Of a DNA stretch of 64,000 bases, positions 13,044 through 26,483 are shown one piece after another. This DNA comes from Stictocephala bisonia. Taxonomy: Eukaryota; Arthropoda; Insecta; Hemiptera; Membracidae. Where the stretch lies: positions 1-64,000 of the forward strand of contig JAQJVL010000737.1 of the NCBI GenBank assembly GCA_035578905.1, written 5' to 3'. The notes below the pieces were generated by a model. The model saw only the letters and a program-made list of their open reading frames with translations. It had not been told where the DNA came from and did not search any database. Made by a program: the position numbers and the translations under genes. Numbering within the stretch: position 1 is the stretch's first letter; the number at the start of each line of letters is the position of its first letter.

Positions 13044-15944
13044 TCTTTATTCTCTACCAAATTTAATTAATACTTTTCAGTGTACCAACTAATAATAATC
13101 GACAACAAAAATCTAACTATCAATGGTTTTGGACTAAGAATTACTTAAAATGTATAGTTCTTTAATTGGTATTTTGAACTTAACAGTGCATTTATAGGCC
13201 ATGTTCGCGTAACTAATATATACATTTGATTTTATGAATGCAAATATAATATATATTACAAAGTTATAACAGCAATTTTTTTTTAATTTTAGAAACTATT
13301 GCAGTTTATTTCGGGCATGGTGATTCAGTGGCTGATGCTTTGTTCTGCAGAGAGCATTTCACAAAATTCGAATCGCCAATGGTCGGTACACTGATTGAAT
13401 GACGTTCATCACACACAGGCCTGCAAATTTATGTAAACTGGTAAGTAAAGTTAAGGGGAAAAAATAAAATATTTCTAGGATATAGCGTAAGAAATTAAAG
13501 ATTCTATCTTTGTAGTTAGATGTTGATATATAATTAAGATAGTATATATCCAGACGTGTTCTTTCTAAATTACGTTAGTTTTCAACAGTCCTCACCCATT
13601 TTATGGGTGTATGTAATAATGGGTGGAGGGGTGAGACAAAGTAATTAATTACGTGTTATTTATTGTCTAACTTCTATTAAGAGGGACTTATTGTATAAAG
13701 CTAATTTTTTTTCTGAGGCAAAATAACATATTTAAAAGTAGTGCTACTTAGGTTCATATTAATCTTCAAAGGTAAGTAAGTACCTGGTGATTTCTAAAAT
13801 CAGTTACAGTGTCTAAACGTGTAAGTAAGACGTATTACTTTTTACACGTATATAATATACTAATACACGCAGCATACACTCCTTACGTACGACATTGCTC
13901 TATTTAGTACGCAACAATACATCGTATACCTGCTCTGTAGTTGTAGAAGAACGTGAGTGAACACAATGGTGTGCACTTCGAAACAAAACTTAAACTAAAA
14001 ACAAAGAATTTAAGTAGGATTTCTGTGTGATTCATTTCTACTAAATATGAATAATTAAATTGACAAGAATATTAAATATTTAAGTAGTTTCTTTAAATTT
14101 CTGTTTTTATTAAAACGTTTGTTAGTTACTGACAGGAAAAGAACCGGAATAACCTGGTCATGTGAAATAAAGATAGTTCATTCCAAAATGATGAACTTAG
14201 TGTGGGCACGAACGAAGAAGACCATTCCATAAAAACACCGTTGACTGCACTTAATTTTCCGATTGGGTACATACGTCACTGATGATAATATGAGTAAATT
14301 AGTCAGACATTACTAGTAATTGATTGCATAGTGTTACAAATGCTAGCTCAACAAACCATAGTATATATATTCAAACATTTAATTGCGATATTTTGGAATT
14401 TGTTAGTTTCTTTGTTCACTTGCCCTTCATATCAAATATTAAAATATTATACTATTTATTTGAATTGAAATGTGTTCCGTCAAAGCCCATAGTTACTTTT
14501 GCAATGTCAATAACCGAGAGTGTACAAAATACCAAACTGCCAACAGCTGTTGCTGAATATTTATGGAGTTGTCAGCTGACGGGTGGTCAGACGACTTTCT
14601 TTCTCTCTTAACTGCTATATAATACACATACAATATACCTATGTACCGTGTTACTGTTATCTATCAACTGGGTTTTTATTACTCAATAACTTTTAATGAA
14701 ATGTTTTACTTTATTAAAATAAAGTGTTGATTTTTACCTATTTACCAATACATATATCTCTCAAAAGAACTAAGGGTTTTTACGAGTAAGGTATAAATAA
14801 TATTTCATGTGTATTAGAGACTTTTGACTAAAAAAAATATATTAGACTCACAAACTAATAATCTCTTAGTAAACTGGTCATAATAAACATTAGCATTCAC
14901 AATAATTATTGTAAAATTAATAAAAAACCGTTACGTGTATATTGAACTTTAAAATGCACCAATTTACTAATTTATCTGACATTGGTTCTAACTTACAAAA
15001 TTCGAACAAATAAAGACGAATATGATGACCACAAGTAAAATTATCTCGTTGTTTAAGTCTCGTGAACCGTTCCGATTGCACTAAACGTAGCCCAGCCACG
15101 TGTGTAAAGTGGAAACCCACGTGTTCCACGGCTCATTACCTCATACGTTCATTTATTTGAACCTCATTGGGTTGAAATCAGCTGGAACAGGAATGGTTTT
15201 CGCAATAATGAAACCACTAACATTTCACTTTAGCCTTAAATTTGCGTTTTAGCTTTAATTAATTTAATTTTCATTTATATTAAATAACTTTATCTACTAG
15301 TCGGTAAAGTTTTCTTCTTTCAATGGAGAAACACTGTATTATTAAGGTGATGCACTTTTATTGTAACATAAATTAACTATAATGCTTATGGTTAACAAAT
15401 TAATCAAACAAAACACTCAACTTATAAACGATAAATATTTTATTGATGTATTCACAATAATTTGATTATAAAAATAATTTATTGGATTTTCATATGAAGT
15501 CCAGTTCAGTTATGTCTTGGATTGGAAACACTTTACATAAAACTCTGTACTTTATCGAAATACTCATTCATTTACAAGTAAAATATTATCATAAACAATG
15601 TGCCTTAACACTGGAATTCGATTAATATAGCGTGTTTCTTTTAAAACGCAACCCATGTTTTAAATAAAAATGACAAATAAAACATGTGTCCATTACACAT
15701 TGTATTACTATTAACATATATTACTACTATTTACACGATTTTAATGACATCATTTTTCAGGTTTAGTGTTAAAATAAACAACCATTAGCATTTATACACC
15801 GTTCTGCCGTCTTTAGTTAATTTCTGGACACCTTTGTCAAAATGATTCTTGTTATTCCTCAAGTTGAAGTTGACTCTCAAATTTGAAGTTTCATTGGCTG
15901 AAATAAAACGTAAATGCTTTCTTTACATACTTAATCATATTCAT
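13044..15944. other. AT-rich DNA, no gene recognised
   Basis: Mostly AT-rich sequence. A pyrimidine-rich tract ending in TTTTAG at 13291 precedes about 100 bases of open frame, but the peptide resembles nothing I know and no donor site or partner exon is evident. An open frame of 95 codons at 14324-14611 (+) is also unrecognised. Confidence 0.45.
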
Positions 15945-18350
15945 ATATAGGAATCCTGATGCTAATAATTACGAAACATTCTTTGATCAACTTGAGCATT
16001 TGCTTGAAAAAATTACGAGAAATTCTAACAATTCTAAAAAGAAAATATTTCGGATGGCGATCTCAATATAAATAACTTAGTAGATAACAGATATACAAAC
16101 AATTACTTGATGTTAATAATTTATACGGTCTCGATTAATGTATAAATGTACCGACTAGAATAACTAAAAGTTCCTCTAGTTGTATTGACCATGTTTTTAG
16201 CAATTTTACAATATTAAGTGCTTGTGTAGAGGACCCAGGCTTGTCAGATCACTCAGCTATATTAGTATTAGGGTAGGAAAGATAGTAACAGAGCGCACAA
16301 CTCCATACAGAAAATTCTCAATCAAAACTATTGAACAGTTTTACAATAGTTTGTCAGAACTTTACAAAGTAACTAATTGTGTGGATGAGTGTGAGTTTGT
16401 TAATACATTGTACAAATTATTTATGGACACGTTTATTGTACAGTTTAACAAGTGCTTTCCTAAGAAAGTTGGTACAAAAAAAACAAAAAAACAAAATCGT
16501 CCAGAAAAAATGGGTGTCAAATGATATAGTTGTTTTAAGTAAAGAAAAAATTAAACTTTGTGTATTGCTTAGACGTAATATTCGTAATGTGGCTCTTCAA
16601 AAAAATACAATAGTTGTAAACGAGGTTTGAGACGAGGGTAGAAAAACTAAAACTTAACAATAGTAAAATCAAAATTGCGGAAAATCTGTCGAGGGCTCTT
16701 GGCATTAATAATGAACTGGGAAAGCCCAATAATTATGCGTGTTTTAAACATTTTCAGGTCAAAGATAGCAAACAACAGATTTAATCTGAAGCTGACGCAG
16801 CAAAATTATTAAATAGTCATTCTTAACGTAAAAGATAGATTGAAATTAACCCCAAATTTAGACGCGACAATTAAAACCTCTATTGACTATTTTGATCATG
16901 TCGACAAAACACTTTTTTGTCTTCAGTTCGAGAGAATGTGGTAATTGGTGTCATCAACAAAATCAAAAACAAAATGTCGGCAAGCTGGCATGAAATACAG
17001 TACCAATGTTTCTTATCAAACATATAGCAGACATCGTTGCACCACATTTAACTTTCATTTTTAATTATTCACTTTCACTAGGAGTATTTCCTACATCAAT
17101 TAAAAGAAAAATGAACTTGATCTTGACAATTTCCGTCCGATATCCATCCAGCCCATTTTTTTAAAACATACTGGAACGTTTAATTGTAAAATGATTAGTT
17201 TTATTTCTTATCAAACACAATGTACTTAATAAAGAGCAATTCTGCTTTCGAGAAAACTTATCAACAGCAGATGGAATATGTAACTTTACAGATTTAGTTT
17301 ATAATGACTTAGAAAATAAATTATCTTCCGCGAGTATGTTCTGTGATCTGACGAAAGCGTTTAATACTATGAACAGAAATATATTAATTGAAAATATGGA
17401 TAGATACGGTATTCGTAGTGTTGCAAAAAAGCTTTTTGTATATTTGTTTTAGAGGTGTTAAAGAGTGCATGTAGAGGATGAAAAAAGAACATCTCACCAT
17501 CGTTGGGAACAGAATGATACATGATGTCCTCAGGGTTCCATCTCTTTATTATTTTCATGGCTGTATTCCCTTCTTACACAATATTAAATTCAGTCGATAT
17601 CTGCCAGTATGTAGATGACACGTCAGCCTTAGTGTGGAGCAAAAATGGACTTTGCCTGTCCTCCAGCGTTGGCGAATGCCTAGATGGCCTTACCAAATGG
17701 TTTGAAAATAAATGTTTTGATGGTATTGGTTTTTGAAAATAAATGAAAATAAATGGTTTGAAAACTCATGTTATATTTTTTCAAAACACAATATACAGAC
17801 ACCACAAACTACTTATGTCATGATTCAACCATTTACTAAATTCGTGGGTGTTTTCATAATTTCTAAATTAAACTATAAAGTGCACATTAATTACTTGGCA
17901 AAGCGGCTTAATTCGGTTTGTTTTTCCCGGAAAATTGTATGAAATTGTGTATCCTAAGATATGCTTAAAACAGTTTATTTTGCACATTTGCAAAGTTTAA
18001 TAACCTACGGCTTAGTCGTCTGGGGCAGCCCAACATTAGAGAACTTCATTAGGATTTTCAAAATTCTAACTTTTCTGCACTCAGAACGTTATATAGAAAC
18101 CATTCAGATTTCATTGTAGGCCATATTTATAGCAGGGGAAATAATGACCCTTCCTAGCCTTTATATTTTTTTTAAATCTGCAGATATTTCGTCAAAAATA
18201 AAAACAAATTTTAAAACATCAACAATAGAACTTGTAATACAAAACAATATTTCTTAGTATATCCAATTCACAACACCAGTAAATTTAAAAAAATCAACTT
18301 ATTACAAAACATGTACACTGATCAATAAATGTTACAAGAATAATAATAAA
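15945..18350 (+). pseudogene. Broken non-LTR retrotransposon (LINE, APE endonuclease plus reverse transcriptase)
   Basis: Translating across frames recovers the ordered landmarks of an APE-type LINE polyprotein. The first is an endonuclease segment: YRNPDANNYETFF at about 15950, GDLNI at 16056-16070, CIDHVFSNF near 16180, and the catalytic SDH at 16244-16252 within GLSDHSAI. A linker containing WVSNDIV lies near 16508. Reverse transcriptase motif A is CDLTKAFNTM at 17342 (first Asp kept, the usual second Asp is Asn). CPQGS of motif B is near 17525, and motif C is YVDD at 17608-17619. The C-terminal part has KFVGVF and LAKRLNSVC near 17840-17920, then ITYGLVVWGS near 18000. The copy is 5'-truncated, with many frameshifts and stops, so it is inactive. 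Clade is probably Jockey/CR1-like; this is inferred from motif style only. Confidence 0.85.
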
Positions 18351-20142
18351 TATGATATTAGACAACATTTTCTTGATGTCTGTCAAGAGACTTTTAATCA
18401 ATCATGCCTTCTATCTGCTGAAGAATTTTGTAACACTGACATTGGGCCACTGTACTAGAATACACAGGTAAGCTTATAATTAGATTATACCTAGGTAGCT
18501 GTCGTTAATAATTAGGTAATGTTAATTTTAGTAAGTACGTTTTGACTATTCCTATTTACAAGATTGTATACTTCTGGGAAATAAATATCTTATTACATTT
18601 CTGATACCTGTCACTTATTAAATCAAATGATAGCCAAGGAAGACGAACCAGTTTTACCAACTTATAAACTTGTAATAATCTTAAACTTTCATGTTTTCTA
18701 CTTTTCAATAGGGTTGGATTTTAAAACAAACACCCTGTAACCTTTTAATATATTACGTGATGAATATAGCTATTATCTACATCTATACTTTGGTCTCGAA
18801 CGTGTCACTTATTTAAGGCAAAATTATTGATATCTGGCAAAAAGTGTAATACAAAGTATAAGATGTTATCACATAATTAGTGTATAGTACGTAAACAATT
18901 AACATATATACTTAGTGACAAAACATTAACTATTTTAATATGTAGTAGTTAATAAAATGTATTTGTTTTAGTAAAACCTTAAAAAAACTATTGAATATAA
19001 TAATTAATTTTTTTAATTAATTTAGGATACCATATTTGTTAAACTCGATTGAATATTTACTCAAATGATGGTGAAATTTGGCATTTTTTATTATTTTTAA
19101 CCTATTGAGGGTTATTTGAGTTACATATAATATATCATATAGAAAACTAAAACTTATGTAACGCTATATCTACATGTAAATTACATGTCACATTAAAAGA
19201 TATGTATCTTATGAAAATGTAGGTTTAATATGTAACTGTAGTGTATGTATACATACATATATGTATGTAAAGAAGGAAAATAACTCTTGCGCGATATGAA
19301 AGAAATCGTAATATTATTTACTAGAGGGATTTTTTTTCTAGGGAGATGGAAAGCTTATTACTTCTATAAGATACAAAGCAGAACATCTAACATCGACCAT
19401 TGAATGAAGAAACGTACTGAATAATGTATACGAATATCGCAAATGTAACTTTTAGCCAAGAACAACTCGATTCCCCAGAAAAAAATCCATAGAGTTTCAC
19501 ATAAAACCCTTTTACATGTTTTCATTTTCCTTTTCCCAGGTAGTGCGATAAGATCAATATGAAAGGTTGTTCGTAAATATTTAGATACATTTGAATAACT
19601 GTTAAGTAATGTTAGATAATCTGATCACAATTTAACTATAAAAAATGACAAATTTATCAATTCCATTGCGTTGTATGTATCTTTTTCAGACATGTAATTC
19701 CGTTATAGAATAAATACTTCCAATTGAATAGTAACAATTGAACGTAGGTTATCAGTGAATATTTTATTTTATACTAAAATAAACATGTATTTTTAATCGT
19801 TTATTATGCTTCGTAAGCAAACAATGAAAATTTGATTTTGAAAGCACTATTTAATTTAATATATTTCATTATATTGTTAATTTTAGAGTAATTTCAATGT
19901 AAATGTTTTAGTTTACTAAAATAATGTGTTAAATTTACCTATTTATCAATATATATCTCTCACAATAACTATGGGTTTTTACGAATAAGGTAAAAAATAA
20001 CATTTCATTGCGTGTATGTGTGTATATGAGTAATAAATAGTGAAAGAAAATTTTTTACATTTATGCACACATCTAATTTATTTCATATTTGGCCAAAATT
20101 ATTTAATAACTGCTATAATTGTCAACCTAATGAAATCTTAAT
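18351..20142. other. AT-rich DNA, no gene recognised
   Basis: AT-rich sequence after the LINE remnant. The first hundred bases may still be LINE 3' sequence. Nothing else supported. Confidence 0.5.
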
Positions 20143-20515
20143 TTTGTTTTTGAAATTTGTTAATGATGGAGTATCAGATGAGGGAGACAAAGGTAGTTGG
20201 ACATTTGCCATCATTACGTGAAAAATAACAATCACGACGTTTCGATTTGGTAAAACCCAAACCTTTTTCAAGTGCTAAAAACTAAATTACATCTACACAA
20301 ACATGTTATATTCTTAAACTAATAAAGTTTATTATTTTATTATTAAAATTAGATAAGTTTATTAGTTTAAGAACGTAGTTTTATAACATGTTTATGTAGA
20401 TGTAATTTAGTTTTTAGCACTTGAAAAAGGTTTGGGTTTTACCAAATCGAAACGTCCTGATTGTTATTTTTCACGTAATGATGGTAAATGTCCAACTACC
20501 TTTGTCTCCCTCATC
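20143..20515. mobile_element. Long foldback element, Penelope-like terminal-repeat pair in inverted orientation
   Basis: Two arms of about 150 bp (20177-20327 and 20356-20515) are nearly perfect reverse complements, starting GATGAGGGAGACAAAGG and ending CCTTTGTCTCCCTCATC, with a short AT-rich centre and an 8-bp indel between arms. Each arm carries a hammerhead-like core: in the right arm CTTGAA at 20420, a TTTGG/CCAAA stem, then GAAAC at 20449-20453 followed by GTC. An exact 11-bp direct repeat, GAAATCTTAAT, flanks the whole (20132-20142 and 20516-20526), which looks like a target duplication. Hammerhead motifs in terminal repeats are known from Penelope-like retroelements, so a solo inverted pair of such repeats is the favoured reading; this is inference. 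Confidence 0.65.
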
Positions 20516-20526
20516 GAAATCTTAAT

Positions 20527-21350
20527 GTTTAATTTGATGAGATATGTTAAAAAAAAAAAATTAAATACTATTATAAACTTATCAAAAAAATTATTATAGT
20601 TTATGATAACAAATTCGGAAACTTATAGTTTTTAAGTAATGTCGATTGTGCTGAATTTTAGGTGTTTGTGAACCTTTCAAGTTATAAATAATGGAAATGT
20701 TTTCCAATAATAATATCGCATTATTTTTATTTGTATGTACATTTTCATTTGAACGAAACTATACATACTAATTATATGAAAATCTTCTTTAAATTTTCTT
20801 TAATACGGTATGAATTTCGAATTAAAAATTTTCACTCCCCATGGCCATACGCTCTCTTAGGTGTGCGGTATTCTTCAGCTCTTCTTTTGTTTGATAATTA
20901 CTTGATATAATTTACTTTCGTTTAAATTAATCTAGATATTTGTATTTCTTTTTATTTCTAACATAATTTTAAAACTAACTTTTTCCTAACCGTTCATCTA
21001 TTAATATACAAATCATTGCAAGTACGAGTATTATTTCCTTTCTTTCTTTTTTTAAGGAATTAATTATTTCATATTACATTAAAATACCCTCGTGCAGCCT
21101 CATAGTGACTCAGATCTACGCCCAGGCTTCCTTCCATGCAGGCCTTTTCACAGTGGTTTTATATTTTAATGAATGAACATTTGTTTAGTATATATTATAC
21201 TTCTTGCTACACGTATGTTTTATTTTGCTATCTTTATACAACTGTCGTGCTTTTCCTTATGTTTCTGGGAAATAAATAAATTTTTCATTTCATAATTTTC
21301 TTATAAAATGTTGCCACCAATTTGAATAACTTTGTGTATGAAATCACATA
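20527..21350. other. AT-rich DNA, no gene recognised
   Basis: AT-rich DNA; no coding or structured RNA features supported. Confidence 0.5.
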
Positions 21351-21368
21351 AAAGATCTTAAAAGTTGT

Positions 21369-21490
21369 TTTTAAAAAGCTGTTTCCGGTTACTGCTAGTA
21401 AGCAAGGTACATCGATGAAACTTTCAAGGAGTTAAACTTAAATTACTTTTGTAACAGAACTTCTTTACGGGAGGGTTGTTGTGTTGCCAA
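21369..21490. repeat. Dispersed repeat, copy 1
   Basis: This segment aligns with 27522-27625 in the same orientation. Shared blocks include TTACTGC.AGTAA.CAAGG, ATGAAACTTTCA and TTCTTTACG, then TTGTTGT. It is a diverged interspersed repeat of unknown class with no coding capacity seen. Confidence 0.65.
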
Positions 21491-22760
21491 TAATCCTCTT
21501 TCGACTGTTCAGTGTATCTCTATTTTTATCGTTTTATCAAACAATATATGGAAATTATTCTACAACTACCTACTAAATTGTAATAAATTAAAATGTGTTC
21601 AAGACTTAATACAACCGTACAGTTAATAAAACATCTAATAGTGAAACAACAAAATTTATTATAAAATAATAGTCTAAATTATATTTATTTATTTAAGAAA
21701 GTAGGGCTAATTATATTTACATAATTATACCTGTAATTGTCATTATATTTCAAAAATCTAAACTGTTTTGCAAAATCATTTGCTAGTATATGAAGTTTTG
21801 AACTAAACTTTAAGTTTCAATCTAACTTTCTTGTAATATTTATACTTTGATTACAAAAATCATAATAAATTGTCACCATATACATTTTACTATCGTTTAT
21901 TAGTTTCATATGTACCATATGAACAGGTTTGGCTAATAAATTTTAAATATCACACTTAACTATATATTTTTTTTATTTTACCATATGTTTATATACTTCA
22001 TTCGCAATAAAATGACTTAAAAACAGTATTAATGAGGCCTAAAGTAAAAACAGTATCACCTAAAGAAGCCTGTATGTTGACATTACTGTCTCGTTTGTAG
22101 GTTAAATATTAATAAAGTCATTGCTTATCCTAATTTACCAGCTTAAAAATACTAAGGTTAGTTCCCTCATAAGGAACTACTTTTACTGTAACCTTCACTC
22201 TATATCTGTCTCAGTCATGTAATTCTACTCTTATGGTCAATGGAAGAGTTTTAATTCTCTTTAAAGCTATTATTTTAGAGATAATAGGAAACAGTAACAT
22301 TATTATAATACTTTTGGTAACTACAATAATATATAGTCACTATATCTTCTTTTTAACAACCTCTTCATATGAGAATTAACGATTGTAGGGGAGACTTGTT
22401 AAGTATAAGGAAACAACTCAACATAGATTCTCCATTTAAAAGAAAAGTGAAAAGTATATTTAATAAACCTTACCCACAGATAAATAAAAAAAATAAAGCC
22501 ATTTTTTCGATTATTTTCACACACACGTGGTTTTATAACTAAATGAATTTTGGTAAAATTCTTAACATGTTTATAGAGTATAGAAATTAATGACAGTAAA
22601 ATCCTATACGGAATAGGTTTTAATTGTTCAAATTTTAAAAATATTTTAGGTCTCAATTTATTTGAAACTGTCCTTTGTGATCATCAAATTGCAAAAAATA
22701 AACATGGAAATTAAGTCTGGAACATGTGGATTTCGAGGTTGATGAAATAAAATGTGCTAT
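21491..22760. other. AT-rich DNA, no gene recognised
   Basis: AT-rich DNA. A frame of 85 codons on the minus strand (22399-22656) has no recognisable motif and an AT-driven composition (Lys, Ile, Phe), so I do not call it a gene. Confidence 0.5.
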
Positions 22761-22850
22761 CTACAATATTTACAAGATAACCAGACGTTTCGCCCATACT
22801 GTGATGCGGCATCCTCAGTTGTATCACTGAGACTGACTGTGGGTTGTAAA
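22760..22850 (-). mobile_element. Dispersed repeat with hammerhead-like core, copy A
   Basis: On the minus strand CTGAGGA (22812-22818) is followed by a short potential stem (GCC/GGC), then GAAAC (22787-22791) and GTC. That is the order of conserved boxes in a minimal hammerhead ribozyme (CUGANGA, stem II, GAAA, cleavage triplet). A sister copy at 53.6 kb shares about 60 bases. It is likely a fragment of a Penelope-like element. Catalysis is not shown. Confidence 0.55.
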
Positions 22851-23778
22851 TAATGTAGATGGCACTTTGACACAGTTGTCACTGGAAAATATAGGTTCTA
22901 GTTATGACACCAGCCGTTTAAGCTTAAGTGTCTAAGGTAGAGAAAAAGTTATTTTAAAAGCATTTTATATCCATTTACTGACACAAAGCAGTCCACCAAT
23001 AAATGGATAAACATGTTATAGCTACATATAAGCTATTGGCAAATATACAGATTTAAGAAGTTAGAGGTGCAAACATTCCAACAACAATTTGTTTATCATA
23101 CAAAAATCCTGTGCGGGTTCAAACTGAACTAATCCTCAGTATTTGACCGATTTACGTTGTCTAAGCCTATCAAAGTTTAATAACAAGCATTTAAGTTCTC
23201 TTCGTTCAAAAGAACAGCTTAACCAAAAACAACAACAATAGAACGATTCAAAGGATTAACTAAAATAATTGTTTTCAGTAAACCAGTATTATATTGTGCA
23301 TTTTGTTTCGTATATCGATGTAAATGAATATATTTTTCACGTAAATTAACTAAAATGATCAAGTAATTAGTTATGGGAAGCCGATATTAGATTTAAATGG
23401 TAATATTGGACTGTCAACAGATGTCACCGGTAATTAATTGGACCACAAACTGTCATATCGGCCTAACTAGTTTGGGTTGATCTGTCATTACACAATATGC
23501 GACATTCATATATTTCTAGGACTGGAAGGTTTCCTCATTTTACATGATAAATTCATAACACGAAAAGTGTGTGTAGAACTTGGATTTTTTGGAAAAGGCC
23601 ATTTTTAATGAATATTTCAAATAGTTTATGTGTAAAATAGTTTATTTCATTTACATACGTCATATTATGTTTACAAATAGACCATTTTTAATCACTAAAA
23701 TCATTATCGACAAATTCAAGCAGTTCTAATCCGGTTAAGTGTATTAGTTTTTTTTTAGAAAACGCTGATCATCGTTTT
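22851..23778. other. AT-rich DNA, no gene recognised
   Basis: AT-rich sequence without supported features. Confidence 0.5.
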
Positions 23779-23960
23779 TATTTTATTGTATCCATTCTCC
23801 ATAGACTATTGATCTGTGCGGGAAACCTATCGGATAGAGTCAGGAGGAGAACAAGGTAAATTATCAATCAAACTAACAGTCATGGCTCAGTATTCAAACC
23901 ATTGCTATTTATAAAACAAGGGACAAAGTCTTGACGCCTTAGACCGCTCGGCCACTAGCT
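23779..23960 (-). mobile_element. tRNA-derived SINE (tRNA-Leu-like head), copy 2
   Basis: Read on the minus strand, the head GTGGCCGAGCGGTCTAAGGC begins near 23956 and is the same tRNA-Leu-like A-box as at 8.76 kb. The body shares GATCAATAGTCTATGGAGAA near 23800 with the other copies. The middle, including the B-box, is heavily diverged, so this is an old copy. Confidence 0.75.
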
Positions 23961-26444
23961 ATCTCAAATTAGCTTATTTCACAATATTTAAATTCCATAG
24001 TGATTGTTTTTTAGATGATATAACAAATAATTGGCTAAATATTCTGAAAGAAATGCGTGTTTATACGTACAAACATAGTTAAAAACCGCAAAATTTTATC
24101 TCATAATTTTTGATACTTTACTAATTGTAATTTTGGTAGAAACTATTATAGTAGCATATGTTGAGACAGACACTATTGTATAAACATTTTCATAGGTTCT
24201 TAATTGTTTCTACTTGTCCAGTTATGACAGGGTTTCATCTCTGAAAGTTTTTAAGGTGCATACATTTTTTCTGAAAATTTTAAACAAGTTGTAAAATAAC
24301 CCATACAGCAAAAGTTATATAGTGCCGATATGCGCTTCTTCCTTGGGGAAGAATCTCCCCCTCCCGGGGGTGGTATATTAAACATTGTAAATAACACGGG
24401 GAATTTGTAGATTTACTAATTTTCATATAAAATATCATGTGAATGATTTTTCGAAAACCCAGTAGTGTTTTTTTAGTTATAAGTAGATAACAATTGTAAG
24501 AGAAAACATGATTTTCAACAGTTTTGCACAAATAACTTGAAAATCTTAAGATCTACGAAAACTATTGTTCTTATTAAAAATAAAGTTTATAAAAAACAAA
24601 TATAACGGTTTAATTTTATTACATTATGTTCTATTAGGAGATAGAAACATTTCCTTGAAGATGATTTTTTTTATTAGCCGTGAATTTACTGTTTGATTCA
24701 ATATAAAGTAACGGAAAAATTAGTAGCTTTTACGAAAATACTCATCGAACTTATTTTAAATTACGTACAAAAAGATATTTATTTTAAGCTCTTATTGAAG
24801 TTTATAGGATAAAAAGTAAGGAAGGCACAGTGAAACAGCTAAATCAACCACAATTACAAAAAAAAGAATGTACGTGGTCAGTATAATATTATACTGACTA
24901 AATCGTCCAAACTTGTTACAATCCTTCAAATACTTTGAGCCACACAGATGTCAGACTTTATAACACTGTTGTGTTTATGTCAGCAAAAATAAGATTTAGA
25001 GTCACGTAAGAACAAGTAATTGGTGTATAGATAGTAGATTATATTTTTAATCAAAATACTAGTATTTGATTTTGTAGAGATACCCATGTATCATATTACA
25101 GAGACAGAAACATTATTTATCATTTTAAATGAAATCACAAGCAATAAATAATCTAAACTAAAAATAGTGTTCTATGTTAATATATGATAATAAAAATACC
25201 ATAATAAACAAACAATTATAATAGTCTGTAATATACTTCTATGATGCGAACTTTTTTAAGTTTAAATGACAGTTAATATAAAATACAATTAAAAATAAAT
25301 AAGTTAATGAAAGTGGATGGTTCTGGATTGCATCCATGAAATATAAAAGGTTTATCCACTTCAGCAAACATGTGTAAATTTAATCTATCACCAAAACTGT
25401 GTTTAATATGTTTACTGACCATGGAAGTATTAAAGTAAACATAAACTAAGTATGGAGTTTTATATTATGAACCATACTCGTTATACTGCATATAATGCAC
25501 CATATTGGTTACTATTAGTTGGAATATTAGACATTTTCATGTCTATTAAGCAGCTAGTGTGTATGTTCGATATTGGATTTTTATAATGAGACCTGTACAT
25601 TTATTTATTACAATATGTAATAAGATGTTTATAAAATATTTAAAAATAACTGGAAGCCCATTTTTATAAATTTATATAATTCTATTTACTAGTAAAAGTT
25701 TATATAAAGTAAAAAGATTTTAATTAAAAAACATGGCAGTCTTTCTATTATTGCACACCAAATACCTCAGTAGTAAAAGTTTAAAAGTCGAGATTTGTAA
25801 AACTTATTATTCAAAAATAAATATTACCTAACCCTATGATAAATATCAACAATATCCGTGTTTAAAACGATTATGTAATCTGGTCAGGGAATTTATAATT
25901 CTGTAATGTCAAAGGTTAAAATATTACCTCATTAAATCAGTTTCACCTCATAAATTATGTACGGTTGTTGTTGTATAATTTAACAGCAAATCTTCCATAA
26001 ATAACGATTACAGGGATATTGCGTGTGATAGTAAAATCAGAGGAATGAATTATTGGCAAAAGATAAATAACAACTGCAGTTTATATCTTTTTATAATACA
26101 TTAAAACTTTAATATACAAATTTCAGGAAGGGTGATTTGATGTTTGTCATTTCATCTAAAAAAATAAATATAGCCTTTATTTTTCATATAATTTATATAA
26201 GGATATCTCCAGATAGTTAAACATTTTTTTCAAAATGCTCAACGACATTGTAGGCTATGGTTGATTCACCAAATCTGTATATCTTTGACAATAATTAATT
26301 GTTTTGCGAAATTTGTTTCATATGCATCTTTTATCTGTAAGAAATTAACCAAATGTATTTAATAGTATTATACTCAAGTATTTTTTATCATGGACATTTT
26401 ACGTATTTATTTTATTTTTTTATCGTCGTTTTTTATCGATTTTA
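23961..26444. other. AT-rich DNA, no gene recognised
   Basis: AT-rich sequence with short frames only. A small GC island near 24.33-24.37 kb (CTCCCCCTCCCGGGGGTGG) has no recognisable identity. Confidence 0.5.
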
Positions 26445-26483
26445 TTGATGATCGTCGCCATACGTTATAACGACGATCATCAA
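26445..26483. repeat. 13-bp perfect hairpin
   Basis: TTGATGATCGTCG (26445-26457) and its exact reverse complement (26471-26483) enclose a 13-base loop. It stands out because it is CG-containing in AT-rich DNA. A related CGTCG motif lies just upstream (26424). It may be the tip of a small foldback element. Confidence 0.75.

Noticed and set aside
13290..13402. Possible exon after TTTTAG at 13291
   Set aside because: Short open frame with no recognised motif, no donor site or partner exon, so not supported as a gene.
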